The translations under genes were made by a program, and so were the position numbers. The notes under the pieces were generated by a model that saw only the letters and a program-made list of their open reading frames with translations, was not told the origin of the DNA and did no database searches. From NCBI RefSeq assembly GCF_002009175.1, contig NZ_CP018047.1, positions 7,803,001-7,867,000 on the forward strand: a DNA stretch of 64,000 bases, read 5' to 3'. This document shows positions 15,350 through 23,223 of this stretch, piece by piece. The stretch is from Streptomyces niveus (GTDB taxonomy: Bacteria; Actinomycetota; Actinomycetes; Streptomycetales; Streptomycetaceae). Positions within the stretch are counted from its first letter, which is position 1. Each line of letters starts with the position of its first letter.

Positions 15350-16318
15350 TCAGGGCAGCGGCGCGCCGCGCGCCGTCAGCCACAGGTCGTACCACTCCTC
15401 GTGGGTCAGTTCCGGCTCGCGTACGGCCGCGTCCGCGCAGGCGCGGATGCGCTCCGGACGCGCGCTGCCGACGACCGGTGCGATACGCGCCGGGTGCCGT
15501 TGCAGCCACCACAGCAGGATCGTCTCCGGCGTGGTGTTCTTCAGCTCGGCCAGCGAGGCGACGAGCCGCGCCGTCGCCCGCTCGTCCGGCGTCTCCTGGC
15601 GGCCCGTGTACCGGCCCTGCGCGAGTGCTCCCCAGGCCTGGATTCCGATTCCGTTCGCCCGGCAGTACTCGGTCGTCCCGAGCGGATAGCCGCCTTCGGC
15701 CGCCTCCGGGGTGTTGATCAGAACCCCGGCCTCGACCCAGTCCCGGCGCGCCAGGCTCATCTCCAACTGGTTGACGACCAGCGGGAATTCGAGCCGGGCC
15801 CGCAGTTGGGCGATCTGCGCGCCGCCCATGTTCGACACGCCGAACCGCCGTACGAGGCCCTGCTCGTGGAGCGAGGTGAGGGCGCTCGCGATGTCGTCCG
15901 GGTCGGCGAGCGGGTCGGGCCGGTGCAGCAGCAGGACATCGATGACGTCCGTACGGAGCCTGGTCAGGCTCTCCTCGACGCGCCGGACGATGCTCGCGGC
16001 GCGCAGGTCGTAGATGCCGGGCCGGTCGCCGTCGGCGAGCCGGATCCCGCACTTCGTCTGCACGACGACACGCTCCCGGAGCCCGGGGGTGCGGTCGAGG
16101 ACCTCACCGAAGACGGCCTCGGACTTGCCGTGCCGGTAGATGTCGGCGTGGTCGAAGGTGGTGATCCCGCTCTCCAGCGCCGCCTCGACCGCCGCCTCGG
16201 CGGCGTCGATGTCCGCCGGCCCGTAGGGGGTGGTGTCCCAGCCGCCGCCGAGCCCCATACAGCCGTAGAGCAGCCGGTCGGCGTTCCCCGTCTCCGCTTC
16301 CTTCGTCTCTTTCGTCAC
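15350..16318 (-). CDS. aldo/keto reductase
   Basis: A 322-residue NADPH-dependent oxidoreductase with the AKR catalytic tetrad visible: Asp and Tyr in FDHADIYRHG, Lys in VVQTKCGI and His in LLLHRPDPL. The cofactor end carries PVVGSARPERI. It resembles the YdhF-like group of aldo/keto reductases. It lies downstream of the chitinase gene on the same strand but is separated from it by a strong hairpin, so it is probably transcribed alone. The substrate is unknown. Confidence 0.88.
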   Translation of the reverse strand: MTKETKEAETGNADRLLYGCMGLGGGWDTTPYGPADIDAAEAAVEAALESGITTFDHADIYRHGKSEAVFGEVLDRTPGLRERVVVQTKCGIRLADGDRPGIYDLRAASIVRRVEESLTRLRTDVIDVLLLHRPDPLADPDDIASALTSLHEQGLVRRFGVSNMGGAQIAQLRARLEFPLVVNQLEMSLARRDWVEAGVLINTPEAAEGGYPLGTTEYCRANGIGIQAWGALAQGRYTGRQETPDERATARLVASLAELKNTTPETILLWWLQRHPARIAPVVGSARPERIRACADAAVREPELTHEEWYDLWLTARGAPLP

Positions 16319-16346
16319 GCGGTCACCCTACGGCGGCCCGGAACGC

Positions 16347-16381
16347 GTGTGGCTCCGGGGAACCGTCCCCCGGAGCCACAC
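16347..16381 (-). terminator. terminator after the chitinase gene
   Basis: A perfect 14-bp stem (16347-16360 with 16368-16381, GTGTGGCTCCGGGG and complement) with a 7-base loop starts 24 bases after the chitinase stop. Confidence 0.8.
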
Positions 16382-16405
16382 GGTCCGTACGCCCTGCCGG
16401 GCAGG

Positions 16406-17533
16406 TCAGCAGTAGAGATTGCCGCCCGGCGCGACGCCCAGGATCTGGGTGAAGCGCTGGTAGTTGTTGATCCGGCTCTGCACGGTCGCGGGGTTGCGTC
16501 CGTCGCACTCCAGCGAGCCGTTGATGGACCGGATCGTCTGACCGAAGCCGGCCTGGTTGACCATCGCGTTGTGCGGGGTCATGGTGCCGGGGCCGTTCTG
16601 GGTGTTCCAGTACCAGAGGCCGGTCTTCCAGGCGACGGCCGAGTCGTTCTGCACACGCCACGGGTCGGCGAGCAGATTGATGCCGAGCGCGTCACCGGCC
16701 GCCTTGTAGTTGAAGTTCCAGCTGAGCTGGATGGGACCACGGCCGTAGTACGCGGCCTGGCCCGCCGGGCAACCGTAGGACTGCGAAGTGTCGCAGTAGT
16801 GCGGGTAGTTGGCCGTGTTCTGCTCCACGATATGGACCAGGCCGCCGGTCTCGTGGCTGACGTTGGCGAGGAACGCCGCGGCCTCCTGGCGTTTGACGGT
16901 GTCGCTGCCGGTGGTCGCGAAGGCCGGGTAGGCGCTCAGAGCCGCGGTGAGACCGCTGTAGCTGTAGAAGCCGTTGCGGCTCGGGAACATCTGGTTGAAC
17001 TGCGCCTCACTGACGACGAATCCGCCCGGGTTGCCGCCTCCACCGCTCGGCGGCGCGTTCCACTTCTGGTTCGACTGCCCCGAACAGGTCCAGATCTGGA
17101 GCCGGGCGCCGTTCGCCGAGTTGCGGTCCTGGACGTCCAGGCACTTGTTCGCCTGCGGGTTGACGATGTCGTTCGCACCGGAGACCACCCAGCGCTGGTT
17201 CGCGCCGCCCGTGCAGTCCCACAGATGGACGAGCGCCCCGTCGGCGGTGCTGTTGCCCGAGACGTCCAGACACTTGCCGAGCGCGCGCAGCGTGCCGTCG
17301 CCGGAGTTGGACCAGCGCTGGGCGTTGCTGCCGTTGCAGTCGTAGAGCTGTACGGGGGTGCCGTTGGCGCTGTTCGCCCCGGCGACGTCGACGCACTTGC
17401 CGGCCAGACCGGTGATCTGGCCGTCGGCCGCCTGGGCGGCCGGAGCGGTGAAGAGAGTAGCGATGAGGGCTGCGACCGCGAGGAGGATCGCGGACCGTAC
17501 GAGGGAAATGCCTCTGCCGGATTTGCTCAACAT
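16406..17533 (-). CDS. secreted GH19 chitinase with ricin-type lectin domain
   Basis: An exported 375-residue chitin-hydrolysing enzyme. A signal peptide (about 1-36, ending APAAQA) is followed by a ricin B-type beta-trefoil (about 38-160) with repeated GKCLDV and QRW/QKW motifs, a Gly/Pro linker, and a GH19 domain (about 175-375). The GH19 catalytic pair is Glu228 in SHETGG and Glu237 in HIVEQN, spaced nine residues apart as expected, and YYGRGPIQLSWNFNY is the substrate-cleft signature. The promoter contains a DasR-type dre site, so induction by chitin or GlcNAc is expected. No good Shine-Dalgarno is visible. Confidence 0.95.
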   Translation of the reverse strand: MLSKSGRGISLVRSAILLAVAALIATLFTAPAAQAADGQITGLAGKCVDVAGANSANGTPVQLYDCNGSNAQRWSNSGDGTLRALGKCLDVSGNSTADGALVHLWDCTGGANQRWVVSGANDIVNPQANKCLDVQDRNSANGARLQIWTCSGQSNQKWNAPPSGGGGNPGGFVVSEAQFNQMFPSRNGFYSYSGLTAALSAYPAFATTGSDTVKRQEAAAFLANVSHETGGLVHIVEQNTANYPHYCDTSQSYGCPAGQAAYYGRGPIQLSWNFNYKAAGDALGINLLADPWRVQNDSAVAWKTGLWYWNTQNGPGTMTPHNAMVNQAGFGQTIRSINGSLECDGRNPATVQSRINNYQRFTQILGVAPGGNLYC

Positions 17534-17570
17534 CTCTGAATTTTTTCCCTTCGCGCCAACGGCGCACGGA

Positions 17571-17594
17571 GCCCTGTCGGTTCGCCGACAGGGC
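17571..17594 (-). promoter_or_regulatory. perfect hairpin in the chitinase 5' untranslated region
   Basis: GCCCTGTCGG (17571-17580) and CCGACAGGGC (17585-17594) form a 10-bp stem with a 4-base loop about 40 bases before the start codon. It could stabilise the mRNA. Confidence 0.6.
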
Positions 17595-17630
17595 CAAGGA
17601 GGAGATGCGCATGGGTGGTGTGTCGATTGG

Positions 17631-17659
17631 ATTGAAAAGGAAGGTCTAGACCTTGTCAA
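17631..17659 (-). promoter_or_regulatory. chitinase promoter with DasR operator (dre) in the spacer
   Basis: On the minus strand TTGACA (17659-17654) and TTCAAT (17636-17631) are 17 bp apart. Most of the spacer is the perfect palindrome AAGGTCTAGACCTT (17641-17654), matching the known DasR site core TGGTCTAGACCA at ten of twelve positions. DasR represses such promoters until GlcN-6-P or related effectors bind. The rest of 17660-17900 shows no gene, only a small inverted repeat (CCACCTG/CAGGTGG at 17780-17798). Confidence 0.8.
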
Positions 17660-17969
17660 GCACATGGCGAACGGGGTGTCAGGGCGACACGCCGGCTCCT
17701 CGACGCGTTCTCGGCGACGCGTGACCGAACGGCATATGGCGCCGTGTGAGATCCGATACGGTATCCCGCGACGCGCCTCCCACCTGCTGGCCAGGTGGCG
17801 ATCTGCGTGCTCGCACATCAAACCTGGCGTACCGCGTACCGCTCCATCGGGGGCGAGGCGCTGACCTGGTGTTTCTTGATCGACAACCATCTATCGGTAA
17901 GGTCTGTTACGGCAATATGACTATCTGCTACCTTGCATATGGGACCATCGCGGCAGGGAGGTGGCAATC

Positions 17970-18869
17970 GTGAGCACGCCGAGTGCCGCCGTGCAGCGAC
18001 TGCGCCTGCGGACCGAGCTCCGCAGGGCCCGCGGCAGCGCGGGGCTGACCCAGCGTCAGGTCGCCATCAAAATGGAATGGAGTCCGTCGAAACTCATCAG
18101 AATCGAGGCGGGCGAGGTCGCGGTCACCGTCAACGACCTCAAGGCGCTGCTCGCCGAATACGGGGTGACGGAGCGACGCAAGACCGAGGGCCTGCTGGAA
18201 CTGGCCCGGGGCAGCCGGAAAATGCCCTTCAGCGAGTACCGCGACGTGTTCAGCAAGGAATTCCTCTCCTTCCTCGCCCTGGAGTCCTCCGCCTCGATCA
18301 TCCGGGGCTTCCACTTCTTCGTTGTGCCCGGTCTCTTCCAGACGGAGGAGTACATGCGGGCGCTCGTCGCGGGAACCTCCCAGGCGACCTCCCCCGAACG
18401 CCTCGACCGGCTGGTCGAGGCACGCCTCGCCCGGCAGGACCTGCTGGAGGGCGACGAAGGCCCGAAGCTCCTGATGGTCCTCGACGAGTCGGTCCTGCGC
18501 CGGCAGGTCGGCGGACCGGGCGTGATGCGCGCCCAGCTCGAACGGCTGGCGGACCTGGCGGCCCACCCCCGGATCACCATCCAGGTCATGCCGTTCAGCG
18601 CGGGCGCCCACCAGGGCATCCTCGGCCCCTTCACCCTGTTCGAATTCTCCGAGGAGGGCATGCCCGACTCCGTCTATCTGGAGAACCCGCGCGGGGATTC
18701 GTTCGCGAGCAGCGCCCCCGAGGTGACGGGAAAGTACATCGAAGCCTTCTACGAACTGGAGGACCAGGCCCTCGGCGGTGACATGGAGCGGGTGCTGCGC
18801 CAGGTCGTCGAGCACATCGGTGAAGGGAGCGAGGACCTGACGCTCCCGGCCGAGGCCGGCGAGCCGTAG
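17970..18869 (+). CDS. XRE-family regulator with DUF5753 domain
   Basis: A 299-residue DNA-binding protein of a very large Streptomyces family. The N-terminal helix-turn-helix (about 15-70) reads LTQRQVAIKMEWSPSKLIRIEAGEV. The rest (about 100-280) is DUF5753, recognisable from VPGLFQTEEYMRALV, RQDLLE and QVMPFSAGAH. Such regulators normally act with a small DUF397 protein; the nearest one here is about 1 kb downstream, after two unrelated small genes. GGGAGG eight bases upstream supports the GTG at 17970; a GTG at 17961 is less likely. Promoter-like TTACGG/TACCTT boxes lie at 17907-17934. Confidence 0.9.
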   Translation: MSTPSAAVQRLRLRTELRRARGSAGLTQRQVAIKMEWSPSKLIRIEAGEVAVTVNDLKALLAEYGVTERRKTEGLLELARGSRKMPFSEYRDVFSKEFLSFLALESSASIIRGFHFFVVPGLFQTEEYMRALVAGTSQATSPERLDRLVEARLARQDLLEGDEGPKLLMVLDESVLRRQVGGPGVMRAQLERLADLAAHPRITIQVMPFSAGAHQGILGPFTLFEFSEEGMPDSVYLENPRGDSFASSAPEVTGKYIEAFYELEDQALGGDMERVLRQVVEHIGEGSEDLTLPAEAGEP

Positions 18870-19031
18870 AAGACCGGACCGATCCGCTACCTCTGAGCAA
18901 CGCGCCACCCGCGGCCACGCCCGATGCCGCGGTTTCTGACGAGTGATCACCGAGGTGGCTGATGAACAGGTCGGGGGCTCTCACCGGCGGCGGCATCCGT
19001 TGCCGCCGGTGGAGGGTACGGGGGTACGGGC

Positions 19032-19421
19032 ATGCCAGGACGTAAACGCCCCGGTGTCGAAACCTGGGTGCACATCTGCAACGAGATCATTCACCACGTA
19101 CTGCCGTTCCGGGCGCGGACGGTCCATCTCCTGTGGGTCGTCACGATCCCGCCGGTGGTGCTCGGCGGATCCTTCTACATCGTCTTCTCGGTCCTCGTCC
19201 CGAACCCGCAGGGCTGGTTCGGCGTTGCGGGCTGCGGGGCGGGCGTCCTGCTCGTGGCCCGGTTACGCACCCGGCTGAACCTCATGTCGGGCGGACGCGG
19301 GGCGATCAGTCCGTCGGAGGCAACGCCCGGTGCCGGGGCCGGGGTTACCCGGCCGGCCGGGGCGGCACCCGCCGAGCCGAGCGGAGAAGAGGAGGCGCCC
19401 ACCAGCCCGCTGCCGCCGTGA
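19032..19421 (+). CDS. hypothetical membrane protein
   Basis: A 129-residue protein of unknown function. A short N-terminal part (EIIHHVLPFRART) leads into two hydrophobic helices (about 31-53 and 60-78), then a 45-residue Ala/Gly/Pro/Glu-rich tail that looks disordered. The 3' 77 bases overlap the opposing small membrane-protein gene ending at 19345, so one or both C-termini may be shorter in reality. A GGGGG stretch about seven bases before the ATG may serve as ribosome-binding site. Confidence 0.6.
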   Translation: MPGRKRPGVETWVHICNEIIHHVLPFRARTVHLLWVVTIPPVVLGGSFYIVFSVLVPNPQGWFGVAGCGAGVLLVARLRTRLNLMSGGRGAISPSEATPGAGAGVTRPAGAAPAEPSGEEEAPTSPLPP

Positions 19422-19575
19422 GAACCAGCGCTGTGACGACGCCGACCACCGCCGTACCGGCGGCGCTCGCCGCGCCGTAGCCGGCGCCGAACGCGAGGAT
19501 TCCCGTCAACAGGGCGTACCCGGACCAGAACCAGCCCGTGGTGCGAGGTGAGCGCGAGAGCATCGAACGCGTCAT
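19345..19575 (-). CDS. small two-helix membrane protein
   Basis: A 76-residue protein of unknown function with a basic N-terminus (SRSPRTTG), two hydrophobic helices (about 15-36 and 40-60) and an Arg/Pro-rich end. AAGGGGG seven bases before the ATG is a good ribosome-binding site, which supports it as a real gene. It runs convergently into the gene at 19032-19421 and overlaps it by 77 bp. Confidence 0.6.
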   Translation of the reverse strand: MTRSMLSRSPRTTGWFWSGYALLTGILAFGAGYGAASAAGTAVVGVVTALVLTAAAGWWAPPLLRSARRVPPRPAG

Positions 19576-19842
19576 CGGTCATCCCCCTTGAGGTACGTCT
19601 GCGCAGCCAGCGTATCCATCACACCCGGCGCCGCAAGGCCGCGCACACGGCCATCTGGCGTGAACGCACCACCCGCGATCATGGCGGAATCCGGCATGTT
19701 CGTTTTCCCGTGCGCGATTGTTATCCTGAAGCAACGTGCCGACGTTTCAACGTACTTGATCGAATTCGTCGGGCCGGGAGTCGCACCGTCGCAGCGAGCT
19801 GCCCCAACCAGGCTTTCCGCACACATCGTCAAGGAGGCGTGG

Positions 19843-20052
19843 GTGACTGAGTCATGGGCATGGCGCAAGAGCAGCTTCAGCGATGCCGGCGCCGACAATT
19901 GCGTGGAACTCGCCTGGGACGCCGACCGGGTCATGATCCGTGATTCGCGGTATCCGCGCCGCGCCGTACTGGGCTTCTCCCACGTGCACTGGAAAGCCTT
20001 CCTCGACCACACCCGCCACACATCCCACCCCCGGGCAGACGACCGGCCGTGA
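19843..20052 (+). CDS. DUF397 protein
   Basis: A 69-residue protein of the family that partners XRE/DUF5753 regulators in Streptomyces, sometimes described as a toxin-antitoxin-like pair. The signature WRKSSFSDAGADNCVELAW, then VMIRDSRYP and the C-terminal WKAFLDHTR are all present. A consensus AAGGAGG (19831-19837) five bases upstream fixes the start at the GTG at 19843. Its likely regulator partner is the XRE protein at 17970-18869, unusually far away. The 19576-19830 gap holds its promoter region and no gene. Confidence 0.88.
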   Translation: MTESWAWRKSSFSDAGADNCVELAWDADRVMIRDSRYPRRAVLGFSHVHWKAFLDHTRHTSHPRADDRP

Positions 20053-20092
20053 CATCCCGAAGCCCGGTGATCTCCCGGCGCCTCCCGATCTC

Positions 20093-20686
20093 CTAAGGGA
20101 AGGCCGCCGTGGGACCGCCCGCGTCGAGATCACCCTTGCGCAGACGGTAGACCTGCAACTGCAGGTTGTAATACTTCTCCGTCTCGCCGACCCACTCCAT
20201 CCCGACCCGCCGGGCCGTCGCCGCGCCTCGCGTGTTCCGGGGTCGTACCACCGCGAACAACTCCTCGACACCCGCGTCCGACTCGAAGGCCTGATGCGCC
20301 ACGGCATGGCCCGCCTCCGCGGCCAGACCCTGCCCCCAGACACCGGGAGCGAGCTGCCAGCCGATCTCCAGATCGCTGCCGAACGGAGGCAGTGGCAGCA
20401 GGGCCACCCCTCCGACCAGCTCACCGGTCTCGCGCAGGGAGACGGCCCACCGGCCCTGGGGAGGTTCGAGGGTGGCCGACTCGGTCACCCACCGCTCGAC
20501 CAGGCGCTCCATGGCGGCCAGATCCGACACCGGCTCCAGAGCCGGGGCGAGCCATCGGGACACCTCGTCCACGCCGTACACCGGCAGGGCGGCCTCGGCA
20601 TCGCCCGTCGCCCACGGTCGAAGGGTCAACCGGGGGGTACTGATCAGGGAGCCTTCGATAACGACCCGATGTATTCGGTCAGCCAT
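20093..20686 (-). CDS. GNAT-family N-acetyltransferase (RimJ/RimL-like)
   Basis: A 197-residue acetyl-CoA-dependent acetyltransferase. It opens with the RimJ-type [16 protein letters not shown], has the central [21 protein letters not shown] (motif A, acetyl-CoA pyrophosphate loop) and ends with the [15 protein letters not shown] stretch of this subgroup. The acceptor, protein N-terminus or small molecule, is not evident. The gene is alone, convergent with DUF397 and divergent from the L31 gene. Confidence 0.85.
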   Translation of the reverse strand: MADRIHRVVIEGSLISTPRLTLRPWATGDAEAALPVYGVDEVSRWLAPALEPVSDLAAMERLVERWVTESATLEPPQGRWAVSLRETGELVGGVALLPLPPFGSDLEIGWQLAPGVWGQGLAAEAGHAVAHQAFESDAGVEELFAVVRPRNTRGAATARRVGMEWVGETEKYYNLQLQVYRLRKGDLDAGGPTAAFP

Positions 20687-20779
20687 ACTCTGAGAATATC
20701 ACCGGAACGCCTGGTCAGTCGGGGTCGGTACGGGCCAACTACCTGTTCGTCGGCCATCGGTGGACCATCCGAATTCAGT

Positions 20780-20806
20780 GGAATAACCGTCCTCCTCCCA
20801 CCGTTG
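20780..20806 (+). promoter_or_regulatory. sigma-R-like promoter of the L31 gene
   Basis: GGAAT (20780-20784) and GTTG (20803-20806) are separated by exactly 18 bp, which matches the published sigma-R (SigR) thiol-stress consensus. The predicted transcript starts about 50 bases before the rpmE2 ATG. I saw no Zur-type palindrome in this region. Confidence 0.5.
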
Positions 20807-20862
20807 AAACACATACCGGGGGTCGATCGGGCCCCAGGCGAGTCGGCAGGAAGGGATCACAT

Positions 20863-21120
20863 ATGAAGCCTCGTATCCACCCCGTATCCCGTCCGGTGGT
20901 TTTCCGGGACCGCGCTGCCGATTACGCGTTTCTGACGCGCTCGACCGCGGAATCGGACAAGACGATCGAGTGGGAGGACGGGGGGAAGTACCCCGTCATC
21001 GACGTCGAGACATCATCGGCGAGCCACCCCTTCTACACAGGTAACTCGCAGGTTCTTGACACCGCGGGCCGTGTGGAGCGCTTCGAGCGCCGTTACGGCG
21101 GCGCACCGAAACGCGGATGA
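20863..21120 (+). CDS. rpmE2: 50S ribosomal protein L31 type B (zinc-free)
   Basis: An 85-residue ribosomal protein that can replace the zinc-binding L31. It starts [16 protein letters not shown], has the family end [21 protein letters not shown], and lacks the CxxC zinc cysteines. Bacteria use such C-minus paralogues to free zinc when it is short. The ATG has AAGG upstream. A sigma-R-like promoter lies in front, and a strong T-tailed terminator follows, so the gene is a single transcription unit. Confidence 0.95.
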   Translation: MKPRIHPVSRPVVFRDRAADYAFLTRSTAESDKTIEWEDGGKYPVIDVETSSASHPFYTGNSQVLDTAGRVERFERRYGGAPKRG

Positions 21121-21160
21121 GTTGCACCGGGAAGCGTCGGCGCGAAGACGGAGACATGGG

Positions 21161-21200
21161 CCCCGGTGGCGAGATCTGAGGATCACGCCACCGGGGTTTT
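21161..21200 (+). terminator. terminator after rpmE2
   Basis: CCCCGGTGGCG (21161-21171) pairs with CGCCACCGGGG (21186-21196) and is followed by TTTT. An inner GATC/GATC pair extends the stem. Confidence 0.85.
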
Positions 21201-21305
21201 CCCGTATGCCGCCGCGCGTTGTCGTACGCGCGAGGACCGGAACAGATCGCGTGCGACGGCCGAAATGAATTGATCACCCCGCCACAGGTCTGGCACCATC
21301 GCCGC

Positions 21306-21683
21306 GTGATCAGCATCGGGACGATCGTGATGGGCGCCTCCGACGTGCGGCGCGCGGCCGAATTCTGGAGCCGTGCGCTGGACTACGTCCCGCGCGACGG
21401 CGAGGTGGAGGACGACTGGGTCGTCCTCGTCCTCGTCCCCGCCGACGGTGCGGGGCCGGGTCTCTCCCTCGGGCTCAGCGGGACGCCGGTGCAGGAACAC
21501 CCCCGCGTCCACCTCGACCTCTACGCGAGCGACGCGGCCGAGCAGGCTGCGGAAGTGACGCGCCTGGTGTCGCTGGGAGCCGAACGCGTGGACTGGGACC
21601 TCTATCCCGACGCCCCGGACTTCGTCGTCCTGGCCGACACCGAGGGCAACCGCTTCTGCGTCATCGACACCGGCCGGGGCTGA
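21306..21683 (+). CDS. VOC (glyoxalase/bleomycin-resistance) family protein
   Basis: A 125-residue single-domain VOC protein. It opens with the typical beta strand and helix GTIVMGASDVRRAAEFWSRALDY, has HLDLYASD in the middle and ends DFVVLADTEGNRFCVID. Members bind metals or small ligands as isomerases, dioxygenases or drug-binding proteins; which applies here is open. The GTG is chosen because it opens the fold directly; an upstream ATG at 21219 would add 29 residues that do not look like VOC sequence. The P-loop gene follows by 23 bp, so the two are probably co-transcribed. Confidence 0.82.
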   Translation: MISIGTIVMGASDVRRAAEFWSRALDYVPRDGEVEDDWVVLVLVPADGAGPGLSLGLSGTPVQEHPRVHLDLYASDAAEQAAEVTRLVSLGAERVDWDLYPDAPDFVVLADTEGNRFCVIDTGRG

Positions 21684-21706
21684 GCGCCGTCGGCGAGGGG
21701 GGCCAG

Positions 21707-22273
21707 GTGAGCGCCCAGCTACGTTCCGCGGTCGTCCTGATCACCGGAGTGATGGCCGCCGGGAAGTCGACCGTCGCCGGCCTTCTGGCCGAACGGCTGC
21801 CACGCGCCGCCCACGTCCGCGGCGACACCTTCCGCCGCATGCTCGTCTCCGGCCGGGAGGAACCGCTGCCCGAGGCGACCGCGGAGGCCACGGCCCAACT
21901 GGACCTGCGCCAACGGATCACGGCGACGGTGGCGGACGCCTACGCCGAGGACGGATGGACAGCCGTCGTCCAGGACATCGTCATCGGCGAGGACTTGAGC
22001 CGATTCGTCGCCAGGGTCCGCACACGGCCTCTCTACGTCGTCGTGCTCGCCCCCTCGGCCGAGGCCGTACGGAGCAGGGAGCACGCGCGTCCGAAGACCG
22101 GCTACGGGGTCTGGTCGGTCGAGGCGCTCGACCACAGCCTGCGCGCGGAGACTCCGCGTATGGGTCTGTGGCTCGACACGACGAAGCAGACACCGGCGCA
22201 GACGGTCTCTGCGATCCTCGCCGACCTCCCGGCCGCGCTCGTCACGATCGACCGGGACCGCCTCAGGGGGTGA
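21707..22273 (+). CDS. P-loop kinase-like protein
   Basis: A 188-residue protein with a Walker A motif GVMAAGKST at the N-terminus, a conserved RGDTFRRML after it, and VVQDIVIG as a likely Walker B strand. The layout (small P-loop kinase, about 180 residues) resembles gluconate/shikimate-kinase-like or chloramphenicol-phosphotransferase-like enzymes, but the acceptor is not identifiable. GAGGGG a few bases upstream supports the GTG start. The gene is immediately downstream of the VOC gene. Confidence 0.8.
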   Translation: MSAQLRSAVVLITGVMAAGKSTVAGLLAERLPRAAHVRGDTFRRMLVSGREEPLPEATAEATAQLDLRQRITATVADAYAEDGWTAVVQDIVIGEDLSRFVARVRTRPLYVVVLAPSAEAVRSREHARPKTGYGVWSVEALDHSLRAETPRMGLWLDTTKQTPAQTVSAILADLPAALVTIDRDRLRG

Positions 22274-22281
22274 CGAGGACG

Positions 22282-22989
22282 TCAGTCGCTTGTCGCCGGA
22301 TCCCGCCCCTCTTCGAACGCGCGGCGGACCGGGCCGGGCAGTGGAGCGAGGCCGAGCAGACCCGAGACCAGTTCGGTGGTGAGCGAATGCCACTCGCCGG
22401 CACGCCGGAGCATCGCGTGGTCACCGCCGGTCATCAGCACCGCGCACGCGTCGCCGCCCGCCGCACGGGCGCGGCGCACGACGTCGCGGCTGCCCTGCGG
22501 GTCGGTCGTACGGTCCCGGTCACCGTGCACGAGGACGATCTGCCGGTCCGCGAGCTGGCCCACCGGTTCCCCGGGCGGGCACCACGGGGCGAGCCCCACC
22601 ACGCCGCGCACCAGGTCGTGCCCGGCCACGGTGAGCGCGGCGCGCCCGCCCATCGAATGACCGACCAGCACCACCCGTACCGAACCGGCGAGCTGTTCCA
22701 GCTCGTCGAGCGCCCGCAGCGCGTCCACCGCCGCGTCGGCACGCGCGCCGTTCCATCCCCGGTGCCGGTAGCGGACCCGTCCCACGAGGACGTCGTGGCG
22801 CTCGGTGGCGCGCAGCACCGCCCGCGTGAACGGGCGCATCCGCGCGGCGGCCAGATTCAACCGGGGCGGCGGCTCCAGCCCCTCCGAGCGTCCTCCGTGC
22901 AGCAGGAGTACGGCGGTACGGGGCCGCGCGGCCGATCTGTCGAGCACGAGGGCGGGCGGAAGCGGAGCACGGGCATCGCTGACGGGCAC
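22282..22989 (-). CDS. alpha/beta hydrolase
   Basis: A 235-residue cytoplasmic serine hydrolase. The oxyanion segment is VLLLHGGRSEG, the nucleophile elbow VGHSMGG, the Asp is likely in VHGDRDR and the catalytic His in GGDHAMLRR. Its size and pattern match the dienelactone hydrolase/esterase-like group. The start is uncertain: the GTG at 22989 is preferred, since an upstream ATG at 23043 lies inside an inverted repeat and would add 18 low-complexity residues. It ends 8 bp from the convergent kinase-like gene. Confidence 0.8.
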   Translation of the reverse strand: MPVSDARAPLPPALVLDRSAARPRTAVLLLHGGRSEGLEPPPRLNLAAARMRPFTRAVLRATERHDVLVGRVRYRHRGWNGARADAAVDALRALDELEQLAGSVRVVLVGHSMGGRAALTVAGHDLVRGVVGLAPWCPPGEPVGQLADRQIVLVHGDRDRTTDPQGSRDVVRRARAAGGDACAVLMTGGDHAMLRRAGEWHSLTTELVSGLLGLAPLPGPVRRAFEEGRDPATSD

Positions 22990-23017
22990 GTGGTGCCTGA
23001 CCTCTCTTCTGTCATCC

Positions 23018-23043
23018 GTGGTGGGCGGGGCCCCACCCACCAC
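23018..23043. repeat. inverted repeat upstream of the alpha/beta hydrolase
   Basis: GTGGTGGG (23018-23025) and CCCACCAC (23036-23043) form a perfect 8-bp inverted repeat about 30 bp before the preferred GTG start. It could be an operator or a 5' mRNA hairpin. Confidence 0.4.
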
Positions 23044-23154
23044 AGAAGGTATTCGGCGCCGGGGCCGTCGCGGATGTCTTCTCCGGCGTATCGATTCCGC
23101 GGGCCTGAACAGGCCGTATCAGACCGGATCGGACCGGAATTCTTCGGCACAGAA

Positions 23155-23204
23155 GGGGCGGTGGTGCGGCTCCGGCCCCCGGACCGTAACCGCACCACCG
23201 CCCC
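23155..23204 (-). terminator. terminator of the pentose operon
   Basis: A perfect 15-bp stem (GGGGCGGTGGTGCGG at 23155-23169 with its complement at 23190-23204) begins 20 bases after the transporter stop. Confidence 0.8.
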
Positions 23205-23223
23205 CCCGTTGCTGACCGCGGAC

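Noticed and set aside
15272..17539. A 750-codon plus-strand frame opposite the aldo/keto reductase and chitinase
   Set aside because: It spans two well-supported minus-strand genes and a terminator and has no recognisable domain. Long antisense frames are expected at this GC content.
20687..20862. Zur operator upstream of the zinc-free L31 gene
   Set aside because: No AT-rich TGAAAATGATTTTCA-like palindrome is present; the GGAAT-N18-GTTG pair is the better match.
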